Assembly: GCA_013076295.1 (NCBI GenBank)
Contig: RQOL01000532.1
Coordinates: forward strand, 2,604,001 to 2,668,000
DNA: 64,000 bases
Source: Sanderia malayensis
Taxonomy: Eukaryota; Cnidaria; Scyphozoa; Semaeostomeae; Pelagiidae
Direction: 5' to 3'
Made by a program: the position numbers and the translations under genes. The notes under the pieces were generated by a model, which was not told the DNA's origin, made no database searches, and worked only from the letters and a program-made list of their open reading frames with translations. Below are positions 33,301 to 45,900 of this stretch, one piece after another. Numbering within the stretch: the first letter of the stretch is position 1; each line of letters opens with the position of its first letter.

Positions 33301-35469
33301 AGAAAAATCAAATTTGGAAATAGATCGAAATGTTAATCACAAGGGGTCGAATCCTGCTAATTAGGACGCTCTGATCAACTTGAGAACATTCCCAGCCTTC
33401 TAGCATAAGTATTTCAAAAATTGGCCCCAAGCCAGCTCTTACCCCAACTGAAATACATTACCTAACATACATTAAGCTTGGGTTAGAAAAATCAAGTTTG
33501 GAAATAGATCGAAATGTCACTCAGAAGAGGGCGAATCCTACTAATTAGGACCTTCTGATCAATTTGAGACCATTCCCAGCCTTCTAGCATCAATATTTCA
33601 AAAGTTGGCACTTGGCAAGATCTTAACCCAACTGAAATACGTTACTTAATCATACACAAAGCTAAGGTTAGAAAAATCAAATTTGGAAATAGATCGAAAT
33701 GTCACTCAGAAGATGTCGAATCCTACTAATTAGGACCTTCTGATCAATTTGAGACCATTCCCAGCCTTCTAGCATCAATATTTCAAAAGTTGGCACTTGG
33801 CAAGATCTTACCCCAACTGAAATACATTACCTAACATACATTAAGCTTGGGTTAGAAAAATCAAGTTTGGAAATAGATCGAAATGTCACTCAGAAGATGT
33901 CGAATCCTACTAATTAGGACCTTCTGATCAATTTGAGACCATTCCCAGCCTTCTAGCATCAATATTTCAAAAGTTGGCACTTGGCAAGATCTTAACCCAA
34001 CTGAAATACGTTACTTAATCATACACAAAGCTAAGGTTAGAAAAATCAAATTTGGAAATAGATCGAAATGTCACTCAGAAGAGGTCGAATCCTACTAATT
34101 AGGACCTTCTGATCAATTTGAGACCATTCCCAGCCTTCTAGCATCAATATTTCAAAAGTTGGCACCTGGCAAGATCTTAACCCAACTGAAATACGTTACT
34201 TAATCATACATAAAGCTAGGGTTAGAAAAATCAAATTTGGAAATAGATCGAAATGTTACTCACAAGGGGTCGAATCCTGCTAATTAGGACGCTCTGATCA
34301 ACTTGAGAACATTCCCAGCCTTCTAGCATAAGTATTTCAAAAATTGGCCCCAAGCCAGCTCTTACCCCAACTGAAATACATTACCTAACATACATTAAGC
34401 TTGGGTTAGAAAAATCAAGTTTGGAAATAGATCGAAATGTCACTCAGAAGAGGGCGAATCCTACTAATTAGGACCTTCTGATCAATTTGAGACCATTCCC
34501 AGCCTTCTAGCATCAATATTTCAAAAGTTGGCACTTGGCAAGATCTTAACCCAACTGAAATACGTTACTTAATCATACACAAAGCTAAGGTTAGAAAAAT
34601 CAAATTTGGAAATAGATCGAAATGTCACTCAGAAGATGTCGAATCCTACTAATTAGGACCTTCTGATCAATTTGAGACCATTCCCAGCCTTCTAGCATCA
34701 ATATTTCAAAAGTTGGCACTTGGCAAGATCTTAACCCAACTGAAATACGTTACTTAATCATACACAAAGCTAAGGTTAGAAAAATCAAATTTGGAAATAG
34801 ATCGAAATGTCACTCAGAAGATGTCGAATCCTACTAATTAGGACCTTCTGATCAATTTGAGACCATTCCCAGCCTTCTAGCATCAATATTTCAAAAGTTG
34901 GCACTTGGCAAGATCTTAACCCAACTGAAATACGTTACTTAATCATACACAAAGCTAAGGTTAGAAAAATCAAATTTGGAAATAGATCGAAATGTCACTC
35001 AGAAGAGGTCGAATCCTACTAATTAGGACCTTCTGATCAATTTGAGACCATTCCCAGCCTTCTAGCATCAATATTTCAAAAGTTGGCACCTGGCAAGATC
35101 TTAACCCAACTGAAATACGTTACTTAATCATACATAAAGCTAGGGTTAGAAAAATCAAATTTGGAAATAGATCGAAATGTTACTCTCAAGGGGTCGAATC
35201 CTGCTAATTAGGACGCTCTGATCAACTTGAGAACATTCCCAGCCTTCTAGCATAAGTATTTCAAAAATTGGCCCCAAGCCAGCTCTTACCCCAACTGAAA
35301 TACATTACCTAACATACATTAAGCTTGGGTTAGAAAAATCAAGTTTGGAAATAGATCGAAATGTCACTCAGAAGAGGGCGAATCCTACTAATTAGGACCT
35401 TCTGATCAATTTGAGACCATTCCCAGCCTTCTAGCATCAATATTTCAAAAGTTGGCACTTGGCAAGATC
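30330..35469 (+). repeat. ~185-bp satellite array, left block (about 28 monomers)
   Basis: Tandem monomers are spaced 183-188 bp apart (the 'ggttagaaaaatcaa' landmark recurs at 30522, 30707, 30892, 31077, 31261, 31446 and so on to 35327). Monomers fall into at least three types by linked variants: one with aagcttgggttag and caagtttgg, one with aagctaaggttag and cactcagaag, one with agctagggttag and actcacaagggg. From about 32.2 to 33.7 kb the types rotate in a fixed order, giving a ~554-bp higher-order unit. The small open frames inside (for example 31457-31648 minus) repeat with the monomer and are not genes. Confidence 0.93.
35465..35469 (+). repeat. Target-site duplication AGATC, left
   Basis: The five bases agatc immediately before the left LTR recur at 41975-41979 immediately after the right LTR. 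Removing the element and one copy restores a continuous satellite monomer (ggcaagatcttaaccc), which proves insertion into the array. Five bases is the usual duplication length of BEL/Pao elements. Confidence 0.93.
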
Positions 35470-35950
35470 TGTTGGGGAATCTCCACACGCGCTCTCAGTG
35501 GCATTCCCTTGTTTTGTCATTGTTTTAATGTTTGTTTGAACACGTGTTATTTTAACCTTAAGAAACTGTGATTTACGTAAAAACCTCGTTTTGATGCCGA
35601 GTTAGGAAATTAAGCAATAAGGTATTAGTCAGAAACATTAGTCATTAACGTTCTAGAAACTTCGCTATTGCATTCGTGTTAACCTACGTATTTTAATTCT
35701 GTATTTTCATTGGTCCGAATATAGTTAAACTTACTTGTGATTGGTTAGAGTATTTTAGAAGTTCCTTGCTTGTCATTATAAAGGCATGTAAAATGAATAT
35801 TCAGGTATGAGTTGAATTTGAGAGAGATTTTCATGATGTACGTTTGAGTTTATTGAAGAAAAATTGTGAAAACGTATGATTGCCTTTCTCTAAGAGTTGT
35901 TCTGTTCATTTAAGAACTAGTGCGGTAGGTTTATTGCGATAATTCCTACA
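35470..35950 (+). repeat. 5' LTR
   Basis: 481 bp, starting tgttggggaat and ending aattcctaca. A TATAAA at 35777-35782 is a plausible promoter element for the element's transcript. It is identical to the right LTR as far as I can read. Confidence 0.95.
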
Positions 35951-35954
35951 TTAA

Positions 35955-35971
35955 TGGTCCACCGAGCCGGA
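35955..35971 (+). promoter_or_regulatory. Primer-binding site
   Basis: Four bases after the LTR the sequence tggtccaccgagccgga begins with TGG, the complement of a tRNA CCA end. It resembles the complement of a tRNA-Tyr 3' end with two differences as I recall that tRNA; the primer identity needs the host tRNA set. Confidence 0.6.
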
Positions 35972-35987
35972 TAAATGAAAGAACAAG

Positions 35988-37625
35988 ATGGATAAGTTAG
36001 AGAAAGCCAAAAGGAAGAGAAAATCGCATCGAGGAACGGCGACGAAGCTTATGCACAAAATCGAGGATGTCTTAGGACAAGAGAACAAGGATAAGCTACG
36101 GATCGAACAGTGTCTGGCCGATTTGAAAGAAAAGGCAGAGACTTTAAAGGTATTAGACAATGAAATTTTTGATTTAATTATTGAATCTGCGGACGAGGAT
36201 GCCTGCGATAAGGAAGCCGATGAGGCAAGTGAAATTAAAGAAAAAATTACATATACTATTGTAACGCTTGAAAATGCCTTAAAGGAATTAGACATTGAAT
36301 CGAAATGGTCTGAGAAAAGCTTTCAACTGGGACGCACGGGGAATTTATCAAGGAGTGCCTCCAGGGAAAGTATAAACTCTGTCGCCTCATCTATCGCCAA
36401 TTTGGATATGAATCACAGAAGGGTGAAACTCCCTAAGTTAGAGTTGAAAAAATTTGGGGGCAAGATAGCAGAATGGCCCGAATTTTGGGACGGATTTCGA
36501 AGTGCTATACATGAGGACAGTCAACTTGCGAAGGTCGACAAGTTTAAATATCTGAAGAGTTTTCTCGAAGAGCCTGCTCGAAGCGTGGTTTCGGGATTTC
36601 CCCTCACTGATGCTGATTATGACTCAGCCCTCGAGTTATTGAAAGGAAGGTACGCCAAGCCAAGCGTCATCAAACGCGCCCACATCAATGACCTAATAAA
36701 CTTGGCCCCAGTCTACAATGAGAAAAGTGTACAGAGATTGCGTCATCTCCACGACCAAATCGAGACTCGTTTTCGTGCGATGGAGGCCCAACATGTAAAC
36801 AAGGAAAGCTACTCCTCTGTTGTTGTTCCTATATTGCTTGGGAAAGTGCCTGAGTCATTGAGAAATAATATGATCCGGTTTGGAAGCAATCACATGGAGT
36901 GGAACCTTGATGACATGCTTGGGGCTCTTGCAAAAGAGTTGGAAGTTTTGGAGGGACATTTCCCGATAATGCAACAAGCTGGTGGAGGAGGAGAAAGAAG
37001 ACAAGATAGGCCTAGGCCACAACAAAGTAGGCCCTCAACGGCGTCTGCTTTGTTCGCGGGTCACGATGGCCAGAAGAAATGTGCGTTCTGCCAGGAAGAA
37101 CATTCACCTGAGAACTGTACAAAAATCAAAGATGTAGAGGAGCGTAAGCATTTATTGATTAAATCTGCTAGGTGTTTTAGTTGCTTGAAACCTGGGCATC
37201 GTTCTTATAAATGTCGTAATAAGATAAGTTGTAATCGTTGTAAGGAGGGGAATCACCACTGTGCCATCTGTCCCTCGCTTGCCCCCTGCATCAGTAAGGA
37301 CTCCCAGCCGCAGCCTACTGCACCCGTGCTGGACCCCACCGCCTCGGCGTGGGTGGGGAACACTGGATCTGAAGGGAGAGTGGCCTTGCAGACAGCCTTA
37401 GCTGTAGTGAATGGCACGAGAGAGGGCAAGGTGAGAGTTTTGTTTGATACAGGTAGCCATAAAACCTTCATTACTGCTAAGGCTGTTAGCAAACTCGGAT
37501 TGAGGCCTGTGAGGACGGAACGACTTGGAATCAAAGCGTTTGGAAGTACTGAGTCGAATGTTGCCATGAGAGATGTTGTGCGAATCTCCTTGGGTCCATC
37601 CCAAGGGGGGAAAGTGTCTCCGTAG
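35988..37625 (+). pseudogene. BEL/Pao gag-protease reading frame
   Basis: 545 codons starting MDKLEKAKRKRK. A DUF1759-type capsid region begins near residue 145 (PKLELKKFGGKIAEWPEFWD). Zinc-knuckle cysteines lie near residue 395 (CFSCLKPGH, then CNRCKEGNHHCAIC). The retroviral-type aspartic protease active site (LFDTGSHKTF) is at about residue 486. The frame stops inside the protease region, just after a run of six G, while the downstream sequence stays open in another frame. This marks a one-base break, so it is listed as a broken gene. Confidence 0.85.
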
Positions 37626-37699
37626 AAGCCTTTGTAGTTAAGGATATTGCTAGTATTCCTAACATACATATTGAAGTAGTCAAGAGTAATTACTCGCAT

Positions 37700-39337
37700 T
37701 TGTCCAAGTTGTGGTTTTCAGATGTAAGCGGATCAGAAGACACACTGGAAGTGGACTGCCTGATTGGCTCTGACTGGCTTTGGCAATTCCAAAAGGGGGA
37801 AACAATACGAGGGGGGCCAGAAGAACCAGTGGCGGTAAAGACCAGTTTGGGCTGGGTAATCTCTGGACCACTGAAGGGTGAGAAACTTGCTTCTGTTGAT
37901 GCCAATGTTAACATCTGTGTTGACTCAATGTTTTCCCTTGCAGCTAACCAAAAGGATGACTTAGACACAAAGGTGCAAAAGCTCTGGGACCTTGATAGTT
38001 TAGGAATCAGGGAGGGAAATAAGGTCCATGAGAATGTGCTAGATAACATTTCCTTTACAGGTGGTCGGTATTCGGTTGGGCTTCCCTGGAAATTGGGGCA
38101 TAAACCCCTTGGCTCCAATTATAATGTCAGTTTGCAACGCTTGAAAGGTCAGGTCAAGAAATTGGAGCAAAGTCCAACCATTTATGAGCAATACAATGAT
38201 ATTATTTCTCAGCAAGCAGCTCAGGGAATAATAGAGCGGGTCACAGAGCTTGAAGCCACGGGTACTGTACACTATCTCCCTCACAGGGCTGTGGTGAGGG
38301 AGAATGCAGAAACCACTAAGGTTAGAGTTGTGTACGATGCCTCAAGCAAAAATCGTAAATCTGACGCCTCATTAAATGATTGTTTGCATGTAGGGCCTGC
38401 ATTGACACCTCTAATATTTGATGTTCTTCTGAGGTTTAGGACCAATCCCGTAGCCTTGGTGGGGGATATTGAGAAGGCTTTCTTGAACATTGAAATTCAC
38501 CCCAAGGACCGGGATTGCCTTAGATTTCTGTGGTTAAAGGACATACATTCCAAGAACCCAGAAGTTGTAGTTTACCGTTTTAACAGGGTAGTTTTTGGGT
38601 GTAACTCTTCACCATTCCTCCTAAACTGTGTTTTAAGGCATCACATCCAGAAGTACGAGGAAGAGGACCCAGACTTTGTGAGTAAGATGATAGGGGGGTT
38701 CTTTGTGGATGATCTAGTGACGGGATGTGAGAACACCGAAAAGGCTGTGAGTCTCTATGAGAGGGCAAAGGAAAGAATGAAAGAAGGGGGATTTCACTTG
38801 CGCAAGTGGAAAACTAATGATAGAAGGTTAGCCCGGGAGATTGCCGTAAAGGAAGAAGAGGGGGTGAAGGAAAGAATAACACCTGAAATAGAAGACACCT
38901 CATATGTAAAGGAAACTCTAGGGGCACCAGTGAGTATGGGAGAAAAGACTAAGGTGCTCGGCATTACATGGGACAATCATAAGGACACCTGGGAATTCAA
39001 TCTAGGAAATAGAGGTGAAGAAATTAGTAAGACTGTCCCAACCACTAAGAGGGGAATTCTAAGTGCCTTGGCTTCTATATTCGACCCACATGGTTTGGTC
39101 AGCCCCATAGCGGTCTCAGCTAAGATCCTTTTCCAGGAATTGTGTCTAGAAAAATTGGGCTGGGACGATCCCATTCCCTCAGATAAAAGTGCAAGGTGGG
39201 AGGAGTGGCTAAAGGACTTGAAGGGAACAGGAAACATTTGCATACCTAGATGTGTTGTCTCCATAAACAAAGGTACATTGTTGAGCAGACAGTTACATGG
39301 GTTTGCAGATGCCAGCCAAAAGCTTATTGTGGAATGA
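37700..39337 (+). pseudogene. BEL/Pao reverse transcriptase frame
   Basis: This frame is open from about 37613, continuing the protease, and holds the reverse transcriptase: VRVVYDASSK in the first palm motif and a YVDD-type catalytic box written FFVDDLVTG near residue 333 counted from 37700. A Peptidase_A17-type region follows. It ends in a stop at 39335-39337 inside the RNase H region, where the next ~70 bp are open in a different frame. Confidence 0.88.
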
Positions 39338-39385
39338 TATACCTAGTGGAAGAAACAACCGAAGGAACCTTTACTAGGCTTTTGT

Positions 39386-40849
39386 GTGCAAAAAACCAGA
39401 GTAGCCCCACTTAAAGAACTAAGCATACCACGGCTAGAGCTTATGTCAGCAAGGGTGTTAGCAACCCTCATGAACACAGCGATCGAAGCTTTAGGCCCAC
39501 AATTTAAAATTGACAGTGTGAGGTATTGGCTGGACAGCAAGACCGCTCTCTATTGGATAAACAACAATGGAGAGTGGAAACAGTTTGTCCAGCACCGAGT
39601 CAATGAAATTCTCGGATTGACTAAAAAGGAGGACTGGGGGCATGTAGCCGGCATTGACAACCCAGCTGACCTAGGCTCTAGGGGGGCTAAGGCAAGTCAT
39701 TTGAAAGGAAGTGAACTGTGGTGGCAAGGACCTGAATGGTTGAGAAGAGGGAAGGAGAGCTGGCCTAAGGGACTTTTGCTACAGGACACCAGTGTAGTGA
39801 TGAGTGAGAGAAAGAAAAATGCAAATGTTCTGGTTACCTTAGGCAGCAAGGCAGGAGTAAGTGAAGTAGTCAAGATAGATAGACATAGCACATTGTCTAA
39901 ACTGCTCAGAGTGACTGCTTATGTGCAAAGATTTATTGCAAACTTGAGAGAGTTGAAGGCAGGGAGAAGACCAAAATTAGGAGCCTTGGAAGTAGAGGAG
40001 ATGGAGAGGGCAGAAAGACTCTGGATCAAGGATGCCCAAGACTCATTAAGAGGGAGTGATGAATTCGAAAAGTTGTCGGTGCAATTGGGAGTAAGGAATG
40101 AGGATGAACTGTTGGTGTGCAAGGGGAGATTGGGGAATGCTGATTTTGAATACAGAAGGAAACACCCAATACTTCTTCCTAAGCAAAATGCCTTTACTGA
40201 TCTCGTGATTTATGATTGCCATGCCAGAGTGCACCACAACAAGCTTAGGTCAACATTAACTGAATTGAGAGGAAGGTTCTGGGTGCCTCGAGGAAGGCAG
40301 CAAGTTAAGCGAGTGGTAGGGAAGTGCCAAATATGTAAGAGGCTAGAAGGGAAAGCCTTTAAGCCACCACCCACCACCGAATTACCGAGTTTTAGAGTAA
40401 CTGAAACTTTACCTTTCAGCAATACAGGCGTGGATTTTGCAGGTCCGTTATACGTGAAGAACAATACAGGTGAGATGGTAAAGGTTTACATAACTCTCTT
40501 CACGTGCTGTGTTACTAGGGCAGTGCACCTGGAGTTGATTTCCGACTTGCAAACATCCACGTTTGTGAATTGTTTGAGAAGGTTCTGTGCAAGGAGGGGT
40601 ACCCCCAGACTCATCAATACCGACAATGGACTCACGTTCAAGGCTGCAGACAGTTTATTGAAGAAGCTGAAACTTGACCACACCTTCCAAGGATTCTTAG
40701 ATCATCACCGGATAACGTGGAAGTTCAATTTACCCCTCTCACCTTGGTGGGGAGGGTATTTTGAAAGAATGGTAGGTAGTGTCAAACGTTGTCTTAGAAA
40801 GGTTCTAGGAATGCTCGATTATCATTTGATGAACTCAGTACTATCTTAA
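39386..40849 (+). pseudogene. BEL/Pao RNase H / integrase frame
   Basis: 487 codons. It opens in the RNase H region (SIPRLELMSARVL and the SKTALYWI segment). An HHCC-type zinc-binding domain follows (CHARVHHNKL ... CQICKRL, residues ~278-315), then a DDE integrase core: first Asp in GVDFAGPL (~350), second in NTDNGLTF (~411), Glu in GGYFERMVG (~459). The frame breaks near 40.82 kb. Confidence 0.88.
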
Positions 40850-40866
40850 CCGAGGTTGAGAGTACT

Positions 40867-41472
40867 TTGAATTCCAGACCCTTGACCTATCTGTACGACG
40901 AACTGGGAGATGTCTTGACACCCTCACATCTACTATATGGGCACCGATTCTCATCCTTATCAGAGGGCATAGACCCACATAGTGAATTGGATGAATCTGA
41001 TGATAAAGTATGTAAACGATTTTTGTATCTAACGAAAAAACTTTCTCATTTCTGGAACCGGTGGAGGAAGGAATATCTGACAGATTTGAGAGAGTTTCAC
41101 AAGATGAGCAACTCTGAGACTGTTCCTGTGAAAAAGGGAGATCTTGTACTGCTACGAGAGGACAATGTCAAGCGGGGACAGTGGAAGGTTGCGATCGTGG
41201 AAGAGATCATATATGGGAAGGATAGAGAACCCAGGGGCGCGACCGTGCGTAAGTATGAGAAAGGTAAGCCGAGTATTCTTAATAGACCCCTTCAACGACT
41301 TTACCCTTTGGAGATTTCGTGCAACGACTCTGGTATAATGAATGGAGAGAAACAGTCTGCAACGCAGGATGGTGAGTCGAATGTTGGAAGGGAGAATGAG
41401 AGTCGACGCCAGTCTAGCCGTGTTGCAGCCAAGGACGCGCGCTGGAAGTCCAAGCTCATGCTTGACCCATAA
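40867..41472 (+). pseudogene. BEL/Pao integrase C-terminal frame
   Basis: 201 codons that continue the integrase after a frame change. They include the NSRPLTYLYDE and LTPSHLLYGHRF segments and a C-terminal DUF5641-like region, ending just before the purine tract. The frame is open from about 40822, upstream of this ATG, so the ATG is not a real start. Confidence 0.85.
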
Positions 41473-41480
41473 CCTGGGTC

Positions 41481-41491
41481 AAGGAGGGGGG
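41481..41491 (+). promoter_or_regulatory. Polypurine tract
   Basis: aaggaggggggt-type purine run two bases before the right LTR, the expected plus-strand primer site. Confidence 0.85.
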
Positions 41492-41493
41492 TA

Positions 41494-41974
41494 TGTTGGG
41501 GAATCTCCACACGCGCTCTCAGTGGCATTCCCTTGTTTTGTCATTGTTTTAATGTTTGTTTGAACACGTGTTATTTTAACCTTAAGAAACTGTGATTTAC
41601 GTAAAAACCTCGTTTTGATGCCGAGTTAGGAAATTAAGCAATAAGGTATTAGTCAGAAACATTAGTCATTAACGTTCTAGAAACTTCGCTATTGCATTCG
41701 TGTTAACCTACGTATTTTAATTCTGTATTTTCATTGGTCCGAATATAGTTAAACTTACTTGTGATTGGTTAGAGTATTTTAGAAGTTCCTTGCTTGTCAT
41801 TATAAAGGCATGTAAAATGAATATTCAGGTATGAGTTGAATTTGAGAGAGATTTTCATGATGTACGTTTGAGTTTATTGAAGAAAAATTGTGAAAACGTA
41901 TGATTGCCTTTCTCTAAGAGTTGTTCTGTTCATTTAAGAACTAGTGCGGTAGGTTTATTGCGATAATTCCTACA
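41494..41974 (+). repeat. 3' LTR
   Basis: 481 bp, identical to the left LTR by direct reading, ending cctaca and followed by the AGATC duplication. Confidence 0.95.
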
Positions 41975-42690
41975 AGATCTTAACCCAACTGAAATACGTT
42001 ACTTAATCATACACAAAGCTAAGGTTAGAAAAATCAAATTTGGAAATAGATCGAAATGTCACTCAGAAGATGTCGAATCCTACTAATTAGGACCTTCTGA
42101 TCAATTTGAGACCATTCCCAGCCTTCTAGCATCAATATTTCAAAAGTTGGCACCTGGCAAGATCTTAACCCAACTGAAATACGTTACTTAATGATACACA
42201 AAGTTGAGGTTAGAAAAATAAAATTTGGAAATAGATCGAAATGTCACTCAGAAGAGGTCGAATCCTACTAATTAGGACCTTCTGATCAGTTTGAGACCAT
42301 CCCCAGCCTTCTAGCATAAGTATTTCAAAAGTTGGCCCCTGGCGAGCTCTTAACCCAACTGTAATAGCTACGTTACCTATCATACATAAAGCTAGGGTTA
42401 GAAAAATCAAATTTGGAAATAGATCGAAATGTCTAATGTCTAACCCTAACCCTAACCCTAACCCTAATCCTACTAATTAGGACCTTCTGATCAGTTTGAG
42501 ACCATTCCCAGCTTTCTAGCATTAATATTTCAAAAGTTGGCCCCAGGCGAGCTCTTGCCCCAAGTGAAATACATTACCTAACATACATAAAGCTATGGTT
42601 AGAAAAGTCAAATTTGAATTTACAGCGAAATGTCACTAATAAGGGGTCGAATCCTACTAATTAGGACTTTTCGATCGGTCAATAGTAAAA
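41975..42690 (+). repeat. ~185-bp satellite array, right block
   Basis: The array resumes exactly where the retrotransposon ends and runs for about four more monomers (landmarks near 42023, 42208, 42397 and 42597). The last copy (ctatggttag, tttacagcg) is more diverged, as expected at an array edge. Confidence 0.9.
42441..42470 (-). repeat. Interstitial telomere-like tract (TTAGGG)n
   Basis: Four perfect TAACCC units and a fifth with one change (taatcc) replace part of a satellite monomer between gatcgaaatgtc and ctactaattagg. On the minus strand this is TTAGGG, the common animal telomere repeat. It is far too short to be a chromosome end. Confidence 0.9.
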
Positions 42691-42953
42691 AAACTCGCAA
42701 GATGTTAGTTGGATCAAAGTCAATAGAAGGGAGGACTTTGGTTGGATAAAATCTTAAAGCAAGTGTTACCTACCTTTCACCTTGCACAAACCAATTGATA
42801 GTAAAAGATCTGTAATGGAAATTGAAAGAGTCGTAAGTACAGTGAAGTAATAGACGTTGGAACCTGGTTATTATAGTCAACATTTGAGGTAGTGCAGAGT
42901 CAATGAATAACCAAATCTTGTAAAACGTCAATGGGTGTTACTAGAAACGGCAA
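42691..42953. other. HFM1 3' flank
   Basis: About 260 bp between the satellite edge and the HFM1 stop codon, with no features seen. The HFM1 3' UTR probably lies here. Confidence 0.4.
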
Positions 42954-45900
42954 TTACACATACCCTCCAACGTGATTTTTTAGAGTTGACTGATTTTCCT
43001 TTGCAGCAAAATTTGCATTGCTCTTTTGATCCAACATCGGCTCTTTGTTGCATTGACTTTGCAGTGAAACAATTCTGTTACTTCTAGCTTTAATATTTAT
43101 GTTTGTATTGTCTGACGTGTGAGGATTAGCAACCAGTTTCATACTAATCTCATTCATTTGTTGAAACTTTGGACGCGTAAAGCTAGAAGAGTGTCTATTC
43201 AGAACAGCAATGTCTTTTGATGCATCAGCTCCACTGTTATTGATAGGAAATCGATGGTTAGCATCCTTGTTAGATTGCGCCATTGGTATACAAGCCCCCC
43301 TTGCAGTATCGTCTATGTCTTTTGCATATAGCGCACAACCTCTTGCAGATGCGAAGCCTCTTACACCTGTTGTCTGCGGAGGAGACTTTTTCAGTTTCTT
43401 GAATACACTTGCTGACAGAGATTTGCTTGAACACGGCTCAGCATAATTAGCCTTACTAACGAGCGAATCTCTGGCTTGCCGTCCACCAGCATTGAAGACT
43501 GAGTTCGATGGTTGCAAACATGTATTCTTCCGCTGATTAGTCAATGAACTAGCCTCGATATGAAACGATCTTCGGTCAGAATTAGAAGCTCCATCATACA
43601 ATTTATGCGTGACGTCACCATGATTTTCTTTATCATTAAACATGGCTGCATTAATGCTGTTATGCTTTGCCTGTTCATTATAGTGCAATGGAAATCTCTG
43701 CGTGTTAAAAGAGTTTTCCTTTTCATGCATCACATTGGTATGATCAGGTCGATGCTTTGCAGGCGTCTTCTTTGAAAGGAGAATGTTGTTATAAAACTCT
43801 CGGTATCTTTCGCAGTTTACGGGCTTAATCATTGCTTCTTCTTCAACGTTGTCCTTTGCTGCCTACTGCTTCCATATTTGTTGCACTACGTAATGAATAA
43901 TGGAAACAAACTCAATTACATTTACAACACTTTGATCTCCTCATACATCTTAATGAGGAGATACACAATTATACGCAATTCATACATACTATAAACAAAG
44001 TATCCGAAGGCAATGAGCATGATCATGGGGGATTGAGAGAATAACATTGTTTTAGAGGGGTGGGAGGAGGGCTTAATAAAGCCCATGAAATAAGAAGCTC
44101 GCAGGCAGATAGCTATTTCTCGTATTTTTTAACGTGGCCCAAGCATGTTAGTCCACTATTATACATACACACACATACTTACCAGCTCATAGTCATCATC
44201 ATAATCATCATCATCTGATGTCAATCCTGTTTTTACATGAGAAAATTCTGGACAAATCTGATCATCATAATCATGATCATCGTAATCATCAATAAGATTC
44301 AAATCAATGATATCGTGATCTACTTTCTTCTGATGTGATTGTATTTTGCAATCATGATGTTTGATCGAAGGTGATTTAGTCCCCATGCCAAAATCATCAT
44401 CATCAAGAAGGTTGAAGTTGTAATCAAAGTCATCACCTATGTAGTCATCTCCTAAAGAGAAAACAACAAGTAAAACAGCAAATAAAATACAACTTAAGAA
44501 CATAATACACATAAACGGAATACTAATAATAATGCAATGAACGAAATACTTGCATGAGCACTGACACCCACCCGAGGGGGCAAGATAGCATTATATGTCA
44601 ATCTAAGTGGAGTGATCATACAAATTTCATGGAGATACCCCCACACCAGTCCCCAGTTAATCGGCTCCATTTGGTCTCAATTGCCCCTGATTTCTAGTCA
44701 CCCATTTCACTCCACAGTCGCTCTTCGCCCTTATGAGCGGATACTGATTTCTACTGTCCTGCTTCATCAACAGTAAATGTTATAACAATGCATTTTAAAA
44801 GCAAATAATCCCAATACACACAAGAATAACTCTTACTGAGTGGACTGTTCTTGTTTCTAGAATATTTTCCTTTGGTATTATTGGACTCTGTTTCTCTGAG
44901 TGGCGTGCCATTTCCAGACCTGAGATGCACAAAGTTGGCCACTTGATCAAAGTTTTGTTCTGCGAAATCTTTGGTGTAGCCGACTGGCTCTATGAGTAAC
45001 AACATCGTCACATAAGAGCAGAAGACCCACACTAAGAGAACATAGGACTCTAGCAATAGAAAACATTATCATTGAGTTATAGACGAGGACAGAGAGATGA
45101 TGCTATTTGTACCTCTTGTTTTATTTTTTTATTTCTCTGTTCCTTTTGTTTGATTTCTTTGATGTAACTCTTGAAATCCACACGTTTTGGTTTGTATGAA
45201 AAAGCATTCTTTAGTTTAGAAGCAGACTTTGTGATTGAACGAGGGAGTTCTGCCTCAAGCAATCTTAAATCATCATCATAATCATCAATATTGCTGGGAC
45301 ATGTAGACGACGAGTACGGGCTTTCCATCTACAAAGCAAAACAGAGTGAACTAAGGATGCTGGGATTACCAGCTCAACTACAAATGTAGGAAACACATGA
45401 AAATGAAGTGTGAAGAAGATTAATATGTGGAAGTAGCAATGGCAGTGATAAACAAAATAAGAATAGTAACTTTGACTCGTTTTCCATTTTTCGTTGATGT
45501 TGATCTTCTCTGAATATCCTCCATGAATCCATCTACAAAGTTTGCTAAAAAAAGACAAGGACCATTCACATGCGCAAACTCTTGAAACTTGTTCGAGATA
45601 GCAAATGTCCCAAATAACGGATGTCCCAACTATACTGTACCAAAAGCGAGGGGAAATGGGACTTTGTTCGAGACATCAGATGTCAACTAAAGTAACTAAA
45701 TTATATTACTTACTTATTACAGCTTTATCAATTATTAGCAAGTGCAAAGGTGTGTAACTAGCAGAAATAGAATGGTGTTCGAGCTTTTTATGCTATTCTG
45801 AAGTACCTACATTTCCTCCTGACTCCCTTTGGAGTACTTCTACTTGCTGCAGCATTTTCATCATCTCCAAAAAGCTGAACAAAGATAATACTCTCTATTA

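Larger units (their letters stand above)
35470..41974 (+). mobile_element. BEL/Pao LTR retrotransposon
   Basis: A 6,505-bp element with 481-bp LTRs (TG...CA ends), a primer-binding site, gag-like, aspartic protease, reverse transcriptase, RNase H and DDE integrase regions in the BEL/Pao order, and a purine tract before the right LTR. The two LTRs read identical base for base, so the insertion is very recent. The coding region changes frame four times (near 37.61, 39.32, 39.39 and 40.82 kb), so this copy as sequenced cannot make one intact polyprotein. Confidence 0.95.

Noticed and set aside
30330..42690. CRISPR-like array
   Set aside because: The repeats are 185-bp head-to-tail monomers without unique spacers, in an animal genome; this is a satellite.
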